Source: Intestinibacter bartlettii
Lineage (GTDB): Bacteria > Bacillota > Clostridia > Peptostreptococcales > Peptostreptococcaceae
Direction of reading: 5' to 3'
NCBI RefSeq assembly: GCF_018917435.1
Contig: NZ_JAHLOQ010000005.1
Span: 1-64,000, forward strand
DNA length: 64,000 nt
Shown one piece after another: positions 16,229-24,490 of this stretch. A model generated the notes under the pieces. The model saw nothing but the letters and a program-made list of their open reading frames with translations. It had not been told where the DNA came from and searched no databases. Each line of letters opens with the position of its first letter. Within the stretch, counting starts at the first letter, position 1. The position numbers and the translations under genes were made by a program.

Positions 16229-17743
16229 TTATGCTAAAACAGTTAAGTATTTTGATTTATCAACTGTTACGTTTGTATTCTTTTTGAAGTAATCTATTAT
16301 TATATCAGGCATTTCCATTAAGATTTCTTTAACTACTTTACATTCTGTGTAGAATTCATATCCACCAGCACCACTAGCTCTGTAGTTGTTCATAACTAAT
16401 GTAAGTGTAGTGTCCTCGTCTAATTCTTTTCCGTTATAAACTATAGAAGTTACTCTGTTTCCTACTTCTTTTGTTATGTCGAATGTGTAGTTTAAGTTAG
16501 CGAAATAATCGTAGTTGTAATGCTCAACTTTAGGTTTTAAGAATCTATCAGATATAGTTACTTCACCGTCTTTAAAGTCGAAGTAGCTAGCACATCTTTC
16601 TAAAGCAAGCTCTAAGTATTTTCTGTTAACTTCGTATACTACTAATGTATTTGGGTATGGGTAAGTTGACATTATGTCCCTTACAGTTACATTTTTTTCA
16701 AATCCTTTTATAACATTTGCAAAAGAAGTACAAGCAATGTCGGCACCACTTTCACTTAATTGGATTTGGTTTATGAAATTAGCAAGAGCTGAACCATTTA
16801 AAGCCATATCTAAGTGAGCTGAAGGTTGTAATTCTGTATCTAAGAATCCAACAGGAGTATCAAGCCACTCTTGAACTTTTTCTTCTACAGATAAGAATTT
16901 GTCGTACATTTCTTTGTTAGGGTTAAGCTCAACATCTATTAATTTTGAAGTTACGTTTTGAACTTGATTATTGTCAAATTCTAAGTTTAATTCTATGAAT
17001 TTACTTCCGTTGTGTGGAGTTTGAACTATATGAGTACCGTGTAAGTCGATATCAGATATCTCCATATGTTGGTGACCAGTTAATAATAAGTCAAACTCAA
17101 GTTCATTACATATTTTGTAAGCTATGTTTTCTTTAGTTTCGCTTAGTTTTTGATGAGATTCTAAGTCGTATTCGAACCCACCATGATAAACACCTATTAA
17201 AACATCAACATTACCTTTTAATTCATCATAATAAGGTTTTATAGATGATATAGTATCGTTTATAGTGAAGTTAGCTAAGTTTTCAGTTCTCTCCCAAATG
17301 TTTATAAAATCAGTAGTAAATCCTATGATACCAACTTTTAATCCGTTCTCTAAAGTTTTTATATCGTAAGGTAATATACCAAGTTCGTTTGTTTTATCAG
17401 TTACATTTGCACATAAACATTTAGCGTCTAAGTTGCAAAGGTATTTTTTAAGATAATCAAATCCGTAGTTAAAGTCGTGGTTACCAAGAGTTATGTAGTC
17501 GTATCCAGCTTTGTTGAATATAGTAGCTATTGGATGAACATCAAACTCAGCAGTACTAAGATAGTTTGTGAAAGGAGAACCTTGGATAGTATCTCCAGCA
17601 TCTATTATTAACGTGTTACCGTCTTTTTCAAATTGATTTATTATGTTTAATAAACCTATGTTTTTTTGTGATCTATCAATATAATCTGTTGGATACACAT
17701 AACCGTGTAAGTCAGATGTAAAGTAGATTTTTAAGTTTTTCAT
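16229..17743 (-). CDS. bifunctional metallophosphatase / 5'-nucleotidase
   Basis: 504 residues from the ATG at 17743, which has a GAGAGGTG ribosome binding site; a start five codons earlier lacks one. N-terminal calcineurin-like phosphoesterase motifs: TSDLHGYVYP, IIDAGDTIQGSPF, TLGNHDFNYG, GVYHGGFE and LLTGHQHMEI. The C-terminal 5'-nucleotidase domain (about 320-480) includes MNGSALANFINQ and NNYRASGAGGYEFY. Family members hydrolyse nucleotides or 2',3'-cyclic nucleotides to nucleoside and phosphate. No signal peptide is visible, so it is probably cytosolic. It converges on the phn importer; a shared role in phosphate supply is plausible. Confidence 0.9.
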   Translation of the reverse strand: MKNLKIYFTSDLHGYVYPTDYIDRSQKNIGLLNIINQFEKDGNTLIIDAGDTIQGSPFTNYLSTAEFDVHPIATIFNKAGYDYITLGNHDFNYGFDYLKKYLCNLDAKCLCANVTDKTNELGILPYDIKTLENGLKVGIIGFTTDFINIWERTENLANFTINDTISSIKPYYDELKGNVDVLIGVYHGGFEYDLESHQKLSETKENIAYKICNELEFDLLLTGHQHMEISDIDLHGTHIVQTPHNGSKFIELNLEFDNNQVQNVTSKLIDVELNPNKEMYDKFLSVEEKVQEWLDTPVGFLDTELQPSAHLDMALNGSALANFINQIQLSESGADIACTSFANVIKGFEKNVTVRDIMSTYPYPNTLVVYEVNRKYLELALERCASYFDFKDGEVTISDRFLKPKVEHYNYDYFANLNYTFDITKEVGNRVTSIVYNGKELDEDTTLTLVMNNYRASGAGGYEFYTECKVVKEILMEMPDIIIDYFKKNTNVTVDKSKYLTVLA

Positions 17744-17946
17744 TATGACACCTCTCAAATTGTTAATTCGTATATCTATATTACCTCAAATTCGCGATTT
17801 TATAAAGATGATAATTTAATTTCATACACGTTTCATACTGAAAATTTAATATTTTTATAACACATAGGAAATTATATTCATCTTGAGATTGTGGATAAGT
17901 ATAATTTCTTTATATAAAAAATATTAAAGTATTGAGGAGAAGGAAT

Positions 17947-18555
17947 ATGAAAAGAGGAAAAATAACAAAAAAAGTAGTATTAGCATTAGTAGCGATGATG
18001 GCGATGTCATCTTTGGTAGGATGTTCAAAATCAAATGGTGGTGCTTCAAATGGGGCAAATCAAAGCCAAAGCCAAGAAATAAATAAAAATCTATCAGAAA
18101 GTAAATTATTTAAAAATCTTGATACAGAAGATTTAGATGGAAATAAAATAGATAAAAGTATATTTGCAAAAAACAAGCTTACAATGGTAAATGTGTGGAA
18201 TACAGGATGTACTCCTTGTGTAGAGGAAATTCCAGTATTAGATAAATTAAACAAAGAATACAGAGACAAACGTGTTTCGATAAAAGGATTATTATTAGAA
18301 TCTAGAGTAGGACTAAATGAAGAAGAGAGAAAAACAGTAAATGAGATATTAAGTAAAGCAAATGCAACTTATCAACAAATACTTACTTCACAAAGTATGT
18401 TAGATGATGACACTTTATTATTACAAGCATTCCCTACAACATTCTTTGTAGATAAAGATGGAAACATAGTAGATAGTATAGAAGGTTCTAACGACTATGA
18501 TGGATGGAAAGCTAAAATAGAAGAAGTATTAAAGAAGGTAGAATCAAATGATTAA
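17947..18555 (+). CDS. thioredoxin-like (TlpA/ResA-type) lipoprotein
   Basis: 202 residues from the ATG at 17947, with GAGGAGAAGG upstream. Lipoprotein signal ending MSSLVGC. The mature thioredoxin fold shows NVWNTGCTPCVEEIPVLDKL, a CTPC redox motif where the common WC is replaced by GC, and the cis-Pro segment QAFPTTFFVDKDGNIV. It should be tethered outside the membrane and exchange disulfides. Its last codons overlap the start of a 49-residue CXXC protein, followed by a polyferredoxin membrane protein, implying one electron-transfer system. Confidence 0.88.
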   Translation: MKRGKITKKVVLALVAMMAMSSLVGCSKSNGGASNGANQSQSQEINKNLSESKLFKNLDTEDLDGNKIDKSIFAKNKLTMVNVWNTGCTPCVEEIPVLDKLNKEYRDKRVSIKGLLLESRVGLNEEERKTVNEILSKANATYQQILTSQSMLDDDTLLLQAFPTTFFVDKDGNIVDSIEGSNDYDGWKAKIEEVLKKVESND

Positions 18556-18697
18556 TTTTATCAAAAAAAATAAAATAGGATTATCTTTGCTTGTTATAGG
18601 GATGTTGTCAGTATCTATGGGCATCCATAGACAAGAACACAAAACTGTAGCAAAAAAATCTAACATTATATGTCTTGAATGTATTGGAATTGGATAG
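18548..18697 (+). CDS. CD1871A-family CXXC mini-protein
   Basis: 49 residues. The ATG at 18548 overlaps the preceding gene by 8 nt, and the TAG is followed at once by the next unit. One membrane helix (KIGLSLLVIGMLSVSMGI) precedes a basic stretch and the C-terminal NIICLECIGIG. That tail (ICLECIGIG at the very C-terminus) is the hallmark of the CD1871A family known from Clostridioides difficile. Position between a thioredoxin-like lipoprotein and a 4Fe-4S membrane protein suggests that it passes thiol electrons at the membrane. The function of the family is not established. Confidence 0.85.
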   Translation: MINFIKKNKIGLSLLVIGMLSVSMGIHRQEHKTVAKKSNIICLECIGIG

Positions 18698-18706
18698 GTG
18701 ATATGT

Positions 18707-19624
18707 ATGGATTTAATAAAGAAGATGAAGTCAAACCTGAGGCTTATGGTTCAAGTAGTATTCACAGCACTTACTAATGGATATTTTTTAGGATTTGCAA
18801 AGGGGAGAATATATCAAGGTGACAGCAAAAAACTATGTGTACCGGGGCTGAATTGTTATTCATGCCCAGGAGCCATAGGCTCGTGTCCTATAGGTTCTTT
18901 GCAGGCTGTATTAGGTAGTAGAAATTTTAAGTTTTCATTTTATATAATAGGTTTTCTGATGATGGTTGGGGCGTTTATAGGAAGGTTTGTATGCGGTTGG
19001 TTATGTCCATTTGGATTAGTACAGGATTTACTTTATAAAATACCATTTGTTAAGAAAATCAAGAAAGTACCTTTTGATAAGCAATTGAGATATCTTAAAT
19101 ATATTATTTTAGTTGTGTTTGTCATTATAATGCCACTTATGTTAACAAACTATGCTGGTGACGGAAATCCATGGTTCTGTAAGTTAATTTGTCCTTCTGG
19201 AACGTTGTTAGGAGGGATTCCACTTGTTTCGATGAATAGCTCGCTTAGAAGAATAATAGGACCTCTATTTACATGGAAGATGTTTATCTTAGTTACTACT
19301 ATTATTTTATCGATTAAAATTTATAGACCGTTTTGTAAATACTTATGTCCTTTAGGAGCGATATATGGCTTATTTAACAAATACTCACTTTATAGATATG
19401 AAGTAGACGAAGAGAAGTGTACGAAATGTGGTTTATGTGAAAGAAAATGTGATATGAATGTTGCAGTATATAAAACACCAAACAGTGCAGAATGTATAAG
19501 ATGTGGAAAATGTATAGATGTATGTCCTAGAGGTGCAATAAAAACTACATTTTCTAAGTCAAAACAATCAGCATGTAAATCTAAATGTTCAGGGTGCAAA
19601 TCAAACTGTTCAAGTAATAAATAA
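18707..19624 (+). CDS. NapH/CcoG-like 4Fe-4S membrane protein
   Basis: 305 residues from the ATG at 18707 (RBS AGGTG overlapping the previous stop; GTG 18698 is an alternative). About five membrane helices carry the CXXXCP motifs typical of NapH-like polyferredoxins (CGWLCPFGLVQDL, CKLICPSG, CKYLCPLGAIYGL). A two-cluster ferredoxin follows (CTKCGLCERKC and CIRCGKCIDVCP) and then a Cys/Lys/Ser-rich tail (SACKSKCSGCKSNCSSNK) that may bind metal. It likely moves electrons across the membrane to the thioredoxin-like lipoprotein encoded upstream. Confidence 0.88.
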   Translation: MDLIKKMKSNLRLMVQVVFTALTNGYFLGFAKGRIYQGDSKKLCVPGLNCYSCPGAIGSCPIGSLQAVLGSRNFKFSFYIIGFLMMVGAFIGRFVCGWLCPFGLVQDLLYKIPFVKKIKKVPFDKQLRYLKYIILVVFVIIMPLMLTNYAGDGNPWFCKLICPSGTLLGGIPLVSMNSSLRRIIGPLFTWKMFILVTTIILSIKIYRPFCKYLCPLGAIYGLFNKYSLYRYEVDEEKCTKCGLCERKCDMNVAVYKTPNSAECIRCGKCIDVCPRGAIKTTFSKSKQSACKSKCSGCKSNCSSNK

Positions 19625-19728
19625 TAATTTCAATAGATGTCTAAAATTTTAAATACAATAAATACAATGTTAAAAATTATAGTATACTAATAAAAGCAAA
19701 ATAGAAAACAGTTATGAGGTTGGTAAAA

Positions 19729-20394
19729 GTGAGTACAAAGATATTAATTATAGAAGATGAAATAGATATAAGAGAAGGAATAAGTGAGTTTTTATCTGAA
19801 GTTGGATATGAAGTTACACAAGCAGGCGATGGTCAAGAGGGAATTGATTTATTTAAAAAAAATAAATTTGATCTAGTTCTGTTAGACATAATGCTACCTA
19901 AGATAAATGGATTTGGTGTTTTAAATCAAATAAGAGAAATCAGCAATGTACCTGTAATAATGTTGACGGCTATGAATGATGATTATAGCCAGATTATGAG
20001 CTTTAACTCAGAAGCTGATGATTATATAACTAAGCCATTTTCCGTAATAATACTTCAAAAAAGGATAGAGGCATTATTGAGACGTAGCCAGAAAACAGAA
20101 AATACAAATAAGTGGATTTACAAAGATATAGAGGTGGATTTTTTAGGGTTTTCAGCAAAAAAAGGCGGAGAATTTGTTGATTTAAAACCAAAGGAAATTA
20201 AACTATTGGAACTACTTATAAAACATAAAAAACAAGTATTAACTAGAACTCAAATGCTAGATAACCTATGGGACATAGATGAGGCCCCAGCTGATAGAGT
20301 AATAGATGTTTATATTAAAAACCTAAGAAAAAAACTATCGCTAGACTGTATCATAACTGTAAAAGGTATTGGATACAAGTTTGAGGAAAGATAA
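19729..20394 (+). CDS. OmpR-family response regulator
   Basis: 221 residues from a GTG at 19729. A GAGG element overlaps an upstream ATG (19714), which argues against that start. The receiver has IIEDEIDIREG, phospho-acceptor Asp in LVLLDIMLPKINGFGVL, T in MLTAMND and K in DYITKPF. The C-terminal OmpR winged helix includes LKPKEIKLLELLIKHKKQVLTRTQML and RVIDVYIKNLRKKL. It overlaps the downstream sensor kinase by 1 nt and is its partner. It probably controls the redox operon just upstream. Confidence 0.92.
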   Translation: MSTKILIIEDEIDIREGISEFLSEVGYEVTQAGDGQEGIDLFKKNKFDLVLLDIMLPKINGFGVLNQIREISNVPVIMLTAMNDDYSQIMSFNSEADDYITKPFSVIILQKRIEALLRRSQKTENTNKWIYKDIEVDFLGFSAKKGGEFVDLKPKEIKLLELLIKHKKQVLTRTQMLDNLWDIDEAPADRVIDVYIKNLRKKLSLDCIITVKGIGYKFEER

Positions 20395-21836
20395 TGAAAA
20401 AATTAAAGTTATTTCAAAAGACATATCTATTTACGATGGTCTTAATGGCAATCATAATATTAATATCCCACACTTTACTATACATGCTTTTGCCGACTTT
20501 TTATATAAGTAAAAAGCAACATGATTTAGAAACCATAAGCACTGAGCTAGTGCAACAGTTAGAAGTAAATAATAAAAGTAAGAGTAATAAAATTGCTGAA
20601 AATTTTGCAGATAAACATAATATCAATATACTACTTAATATTGGTGGAGAAAAACGCGTATATGAAGGTATTAAGCAATGTGATATTTATATAGATTCCG
20701 ATTTATTGGATGAGGATTTACTTATTGATAATAAGGTTACTGTAGAAAAAGATAAGAATATGCCTAGCCTAAATAATAATGAAGGATTTTTTAAATTTAA
20801 AGATTCTTCATTGCTTTACAGCAAAGATATTACAACGGCAGATGACGAAAGTGGATCAATAAAAGTTGCTATGGATTTGCAATATATCCAAGAAGCTAGA
20901 AGCGTAGTATTTATGCTGTTGCCTTATTCAATCGGTATAAGTTTAATTATTTCACTTTTTGCATCATACCTATATGTAAAGCGAATTACAAAGCCGATAC
21001 AACAGATATGTGATGCGACAAAAGAAATGAAAGTTTTAAAAGAAGATGCTCGTTGCAATATAAATACTGGTGATGAAATCGAGGAATTAGCGACTAATAT
21101 AAATAGTTTGTATAAAACGCTTTGGGATACGATTGATTCTTTAAAACAGGAAATCGAAAATGTAAGTAAGTCCGAAAAAAGCAAAGTAGACTTTTTAAGA
21201 AGTGCTTCCCACGAGCTTAAAACACCGCTTATGAGTATTCATATAATGCTTGAAAACATGATGTATAATGTAGGAAAATATAAAAACCACGATGTATATC
21301 TTCCTAAATGTAAAGATGCAGTTGTCAACTTGAGTAATATGGTCCAAGAAATTTTGGATACATCAAGGCTAAACACTTGGGATAACAACAAAGAATACGA
21401 AGTAGTAGATTTAAAATGTTTAATAGAAAACATAATTGAACCATACAAAATCATAGCAAAATCAAAACGTATTAATATGAATATAGATTATTCAAACTCA
21501 CTAACTATAAAAACGGACAAAGCTCTATTAAATAAAGCATTATCAAATATTATCTCAAATGCTGTAAACTACACAGATAAAGATAAAAATATAGATATAT
21601 ATTTTAGAGAAAACTCGCTAATTATAGAAAATGAATGTGAACCAATACCACAAAAACACCTAGAATATATATTTGATGCATTTTATAGAGCAGAATTTGA
21701 TAGAAATAAAAATACTGGGGGAAATGGATTAGGACTTTATATCGTTAAACAGATATTAAAATCATTGAATGTACCTTATTCATTTGAAGGAACGGAAACT
21801 GGTATGGAATTTAGTATGAGTTTTGAGGAGATATAA
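20394..21836 (+). CDS. membrane sensor histidine kinase
   Basis: 480 residues. Two membrane helices (about residues 12-33 and 167-190) enclose an extracytoplasmic sensor domain of ~130 residues. A HAMP segment (KRITKPIQQICDATKEM), HisKA with SASHELKTPLMSI (phosphorylated His) and HATPase_c with NIISNAVNYTDKDKNI, FDAFYRAEF and GGNGLGLYIVKQIL follow. It is translationally coupled to the response regulator (ATGA overlap). Linkage to the thioredoxin/polyferredoxin genes suggests that it senses envelope redox or thiol stress, but the signal is unknown. Confidence 0.92.
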   Translation: MKKLKLFQKTYLFTMVLMAIIILISHTLLYMLLPTFYISKKQHDLETISTELVQQLEVNNKSKSNKIAENFADKHNINILLNIGGEKRVYEGIKQCDIYIDSDLLDEDLLIDNKVTVEKDKNMPSLNNNEGFFKFKDSSLLYSKDITTADDESGSIKVAMDLQYIQEARSVVFMLLPYSIGISLIISLFASYLYVKRITKPIQQICDATKEMKVLKEDARCNINTGDEIEELATNINSLYKTLWDTIDSLKQEIENVSKSEKSKVDFLRSASHELKTPLMSIHIMLENMMYNVGKYKNHDVYLPKCKDAVVNLSNMVQEILDTSRLNTWDNNKEYEVVDLKCLIENIIEPYKIIAKSKRINMNIDYSNSLTIKTDKALLNKALSNIISNAVNYTDKDKNIDIYFRENSLIIENECEPIPQKHLEYIFDAFYRAEFDRNKNTGGNGLGLYIVKQILKSLNVPYSFEGTETGMEFSMSFEEI

Positions 21837-21876
21837 AAATAAGAAGAATGCTTAAGGTGTTCTTCTTATTTTTTTC
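21837..21876 (+). terminator. terminator after two-component system
   Basis: AATAAGAAGAA / TTCTTCTTATT stem, 11-nt loop, seven T's, right at the kinase stop. Confidence 0.87.
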
Positions 21877-21937
21877 ATTTATATTTATAATTTATATATA
21901 AGTATTTTTTTGAAAAGATAGGATAGGAGTGAATAAT

Positions 21938-22753
21938 ATGAAGGATTTGTTTTCAATCGGCGAAATGGCCAAGCTATTTAATATAAATATTAAGACACTT
22001 AGATATTATGATGAGATTGATCTCTTTAAGCCTATATTTATCGACAGGGCTAATAATTATAGATATTATTCAACAGATCAGTTTGAACAATTAAACACAA
22101 TACTTTATTTAAAGGCAGTTGGAATGCCTCTTAGCAAGATAGATTCGCATTTGAGCAAGCGAAATATCGATAATATAACGAATTTGTTAGAAGAACAAAA
22201 GGAGGTAACAAAAAATAAGATAAAAGAGCTTAAGAAAATCGAAAAGAAAATAGACAACACGCTTAAACAAATTAATTATGCAAGGCAGTACGACAAGCTC
22301 AATATTATTCAGGAGATTGAGTTTGATGAGAGAAAGATTGTCTTATTAAAACAGAAAATAAGAACAAATGATGATTTAGAATTGTCGATTAGAGACTTGG
22401 AAAACAAAACGCAGAAAAATGGATTGGCGTTTAACGGAAAAGTAGGAGTGTCTATTTCAAAAGAACATCTAGAGCAGGGTGAATTTGAACAGTATGATTC
22501 TATGTTTATATTTGCAGAGGGAGAAAAGTATAAAAAGAAATTTATCAAAGTATTGCCCAAAGGAAATTATATAACAGTTAGGTTTAATGGAGATCATAAA
22601 ATGTCACCAAAATATTATAAATATATTTTAGAATATATACATAAAAAAGGGTATAAAATTGCAGATGATTCGGTGGAAGTGACACTTATTGACTACGGTC
22701 TAACTACTGAAAAAACTGAATTTGTGACAGAAATTCAAATATTAGTAAATTGA
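21938..22753 (+). CDS. MerR-family regulator with GyrI-like effector domain
   Basis: 271 residues from the ATG at 21938 with AGGAGT upstream. The MerR winged helix is at the N-terminus (FSIGEMAKLFNINIKTLRYYDEIDLFKP), followed by a long dimerisation coiled coil (about 75-120). A C-terminal GyrI-like/BmrR-type effector-binding domain ends VEVTLIDYGLTTEKTEFVTEIQILV. Such proteins sense hydrophobic or cationic drugs and activate efflux genes. No pump is adjacent; the next genes encode a DUF554 membrane protein and a B3/B4 protein. Confidence 0.88.
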   Translation: MKDLFSIGEMAKLFNINIKTLRYYDEIDLFKPIFIDRANNYRYYSTDQFEQLNTILYLKAVGMPLSKIDSHLSKRNIDNITNLLEEQKEVTKNKIKELKKIEKKIDNTLKQINYARQYDKLNIIQEIEFDERKIVLLKQKIRTNDDLELSIRDLENKTQKNGLAFNGKVGVSISKEHLEQGEFEQYDSMFIFAEGEKYKKKFIKVLPKGNYITVRFNGDHKMSPKYYKYILEYIHKKGYKIADDSVEVTLIDYGLTTEKTEFVTEIQILVN

Positions 22754-22814
22754 TGTTGACTCTCCAGGAACTGTAGACTATATAATTTTGGTATAGAGGA
22801 TTGGAGGTGTTAAT

Positions 22815-23492
22815 ATGATTGGAACAATAGTAAATAGTGTTGCTATTATGGGAGGAAGTATCTTAGGTGCAAGTTTTAAAAAAGGCATAAAAGAAAGATA
22901 CAAAGAGACAATGTTGCAGGCTATGGGTTTATCTGCAACAATATTAGGAATTAGTTCAGCGATTGAAGGTATTACAAAGAGTGATTGCCATGTTTTATTT
23001 ATTGTAAGTTTAGCTATAGGCGGTTTTATCGGAGAATGGATGTCTTTAGATAGCAAAGTGAATAATCTTACAGAAAAGTTCTCTAATGGTAGTTCAGCAG
23101 AGGGATTATCTACAGCAGTGTTGCTATTTTGTGCTGGGACATTATCAATTGTCGGCCCGCTTGAAAGTGCATTAAACGGAAACAATACATTGTTATATAC
23201 AAATGCTATTTTAGATGGTGTTACTTCAATAGTTTTGGCTTCAACATTCGGTATAAGTATAATAGTTTCTTCTGGTGTATTATTTTTATGGCAAGGCTTA
23301 ATCTATTTATCAGCAAACGTCGTATCAGGATATATAACACCGGAATTATTAAACGAGATTTCAATAGTTGGAGGGATTTTAATATTGAGCTCAGGACTTG
23401 GTATATTAAACATAAAGAAAATAAATACTCTAAATTTATTGCCATCACTATGTATACCCGTTGTATATTTTTTAATTAAAAGTTTAATATAG
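22815..23492 (+). CDS. DUF554 family membrane protein
   Basis: 225 residues, about six to seven helices. Family landmarks: IGTIVNSVAIMGGSILGASFKKGIKERYKETMLQAMGLSATILG near the start, then IGGFIGEWM and the conserved FCAGTLSIVGPLESALNGNNTLLYTNAILDGVTSIVLAS. DUF554 proteins are putative transporters of unknown substrate. RBS TGGAGGTG. It lies 61 nt after the MerR regulator and 35 nt before the next gene, so the three may be co-transcribed. Confidence 0.88.
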   Translation: MIGTIVNSVAIMGGSILGASFKKGIKERYKETMLQAMGLSATILGISSAIEGITKSDCHVLFIVSLAIGGFIGEWMSLDSKVNNLTEKFSNGSSAEGLSTAVLLFCAGTLSIVGPLESALNGNNTLLYTNAILDGVTSIVLASTFGISIIVSSGVLFLWQGLIYLSANVVSGYITPELLNEISIVGGILILSSGLGILNIKKINTLNLLPSLCIPVVYFLIKSLI

Positions 23493-23527
23493 ATAGATTT
23501 TTAAATTGTATTTTGAGGTGTGAAATT

Positions 23528-24226
23528 ATGAAATTTAGTGTATCAAAAGATGTTTTTGAAAAAATGGATAATCTTTGTCTTGGAATTGTAGTTGCAAAAG
23601 GTATAGATAATAGCAAAAGCGAGAAAATAGCAGAGATGTTAAATCAAAATATATCTATAGCAGAGGAAAAATTCCAAGATAAAAAAGTAAAAGAAATGGA
23701 TGAAATAGTGAGCTATAGAGATAAATTTAGAGAGTTAGGAATAAACCCTAACAAATTTATGAGTTCTATAGAGGCAATAATCACAAGAATTTCAAAACAT
23801 AAGGGATTTCCAAGCATCAACCCAATTGTGGACTTAGGAAATTCACTATCAATAAAATATCTTGTACCTTTAGGGGCACATGACATAGGAAATTTAGATG
23901 ATGATATATGTATTAGATTTTCAAACAAGGGCGACAGTTTTATACCGTTTGGTTCAGACGAAGAAGAATACCTAGAAGATGGCGAATTAATTTACTCTGT
24001 AGGAGATAAAGTTAGAACAAGAAGATGGATTTGGAGACAAAGTGAACAAGGCAAAATCACAAACGAAACAACAGACGTATTCTTCCCTATAGATGGATTC
24101 AAAGATAAAAATTACGACAGTATAATTAATGCTAGAGATGAACTAGCAAAATTATTAAAAGACAATTTTGACTGTGAAGTAGAAGTTGGATTTGTAGATG
24201 CAGAAAATCCCCAATATTTGTTGTAA
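23528..24226 (+). CDS. B3/B4 domain protein (PheT editing-like)
   Basis: 232 residues from the ATG at 23528 (RBS GAGGTG). It matches the free-standing B3/B4 domain found in the phenylalanyl-tRNA synthetase beta subunit: YRDKFRELGINPNKFMSSIEAIITRI, PSINPIVDLGNSLSIKYLVPLGAHDIG and a tail with RRWIWRQSEQGKITNETTDVFFPIDGF. Stand-alone members are proposed to act on mischarged tRNA or unusual amino acids. Cytosolic. It lies 35 nt after the DUF554 gene. Biochemical role is unproven. Confidence 0.85.
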   Translation: MKFSVSKDVFEKMDNLCLGIVVAKGIDNSKSEKIAEMLNQNISIAEEKFQDKKVKEMDEIVSYRDKFRELGINPNKFMSSIEAIITRISKHKGFPSINPIVDLGNSLSIKYLVPLGAHDIGNLDDDICIRFSNKGDSFIPFGSDEEEYLEDGELIYSVGDKVRTRRWIWRQSEQGKITNETTDVFFPIDGFKDKNYDSIINARDELAKLLKDNFDCEVEVGFVDAENPQYLL

Positions 24227-24227
24227 A

Positions 24228-24249
24228 TTACTTAAAAATTTTTAAGTAA
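24228..24249. terminator. 22-bp AT palindrome after B3/B4 gene
   Basis: TTACTTAAAAATTTTTAAGTAA, perfectly palindromic, 1 nt past the stop. It is a weak AT-only terminator-like hairpin or 3' stabiliser. Confidence 0.5.
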
Positions 24250-24306
24250 ACAAAACATATCCCCCGGGATTGATATATATAATCTAAAACAAAACAAATA
24301 ACTAAT

Positions 24307-24363
24307 AAAAAGGGAGTGTTGCAAAATAGTTTTTACCATATTTTGCAACACTCCCTTTTTTCA
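24307..24363 (+). terminator. strong terminator / 22-bp inverted repeat
   Basis: A perfect 22-bp inverted repeat (left arm 24307-24328, right arm 24339-24360) built on GGGAGTGTTGCAAAATA with a 10-nt loop and a T-run. It is unusually long for a terminator and could also be a tiny transposon-like relic. Confidence 0.8.
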
Positions 24364-24490
24364 TTTAAATATTAGTATATTGTTAGAATATAGGACATGA
24401 GTGAATAATATTAATAATTCATGTCCTAATCACATATTTATAAGAATAGAAAAGAAATTTATATTTTCTTATTTATAGGGGAGTTGAGTG

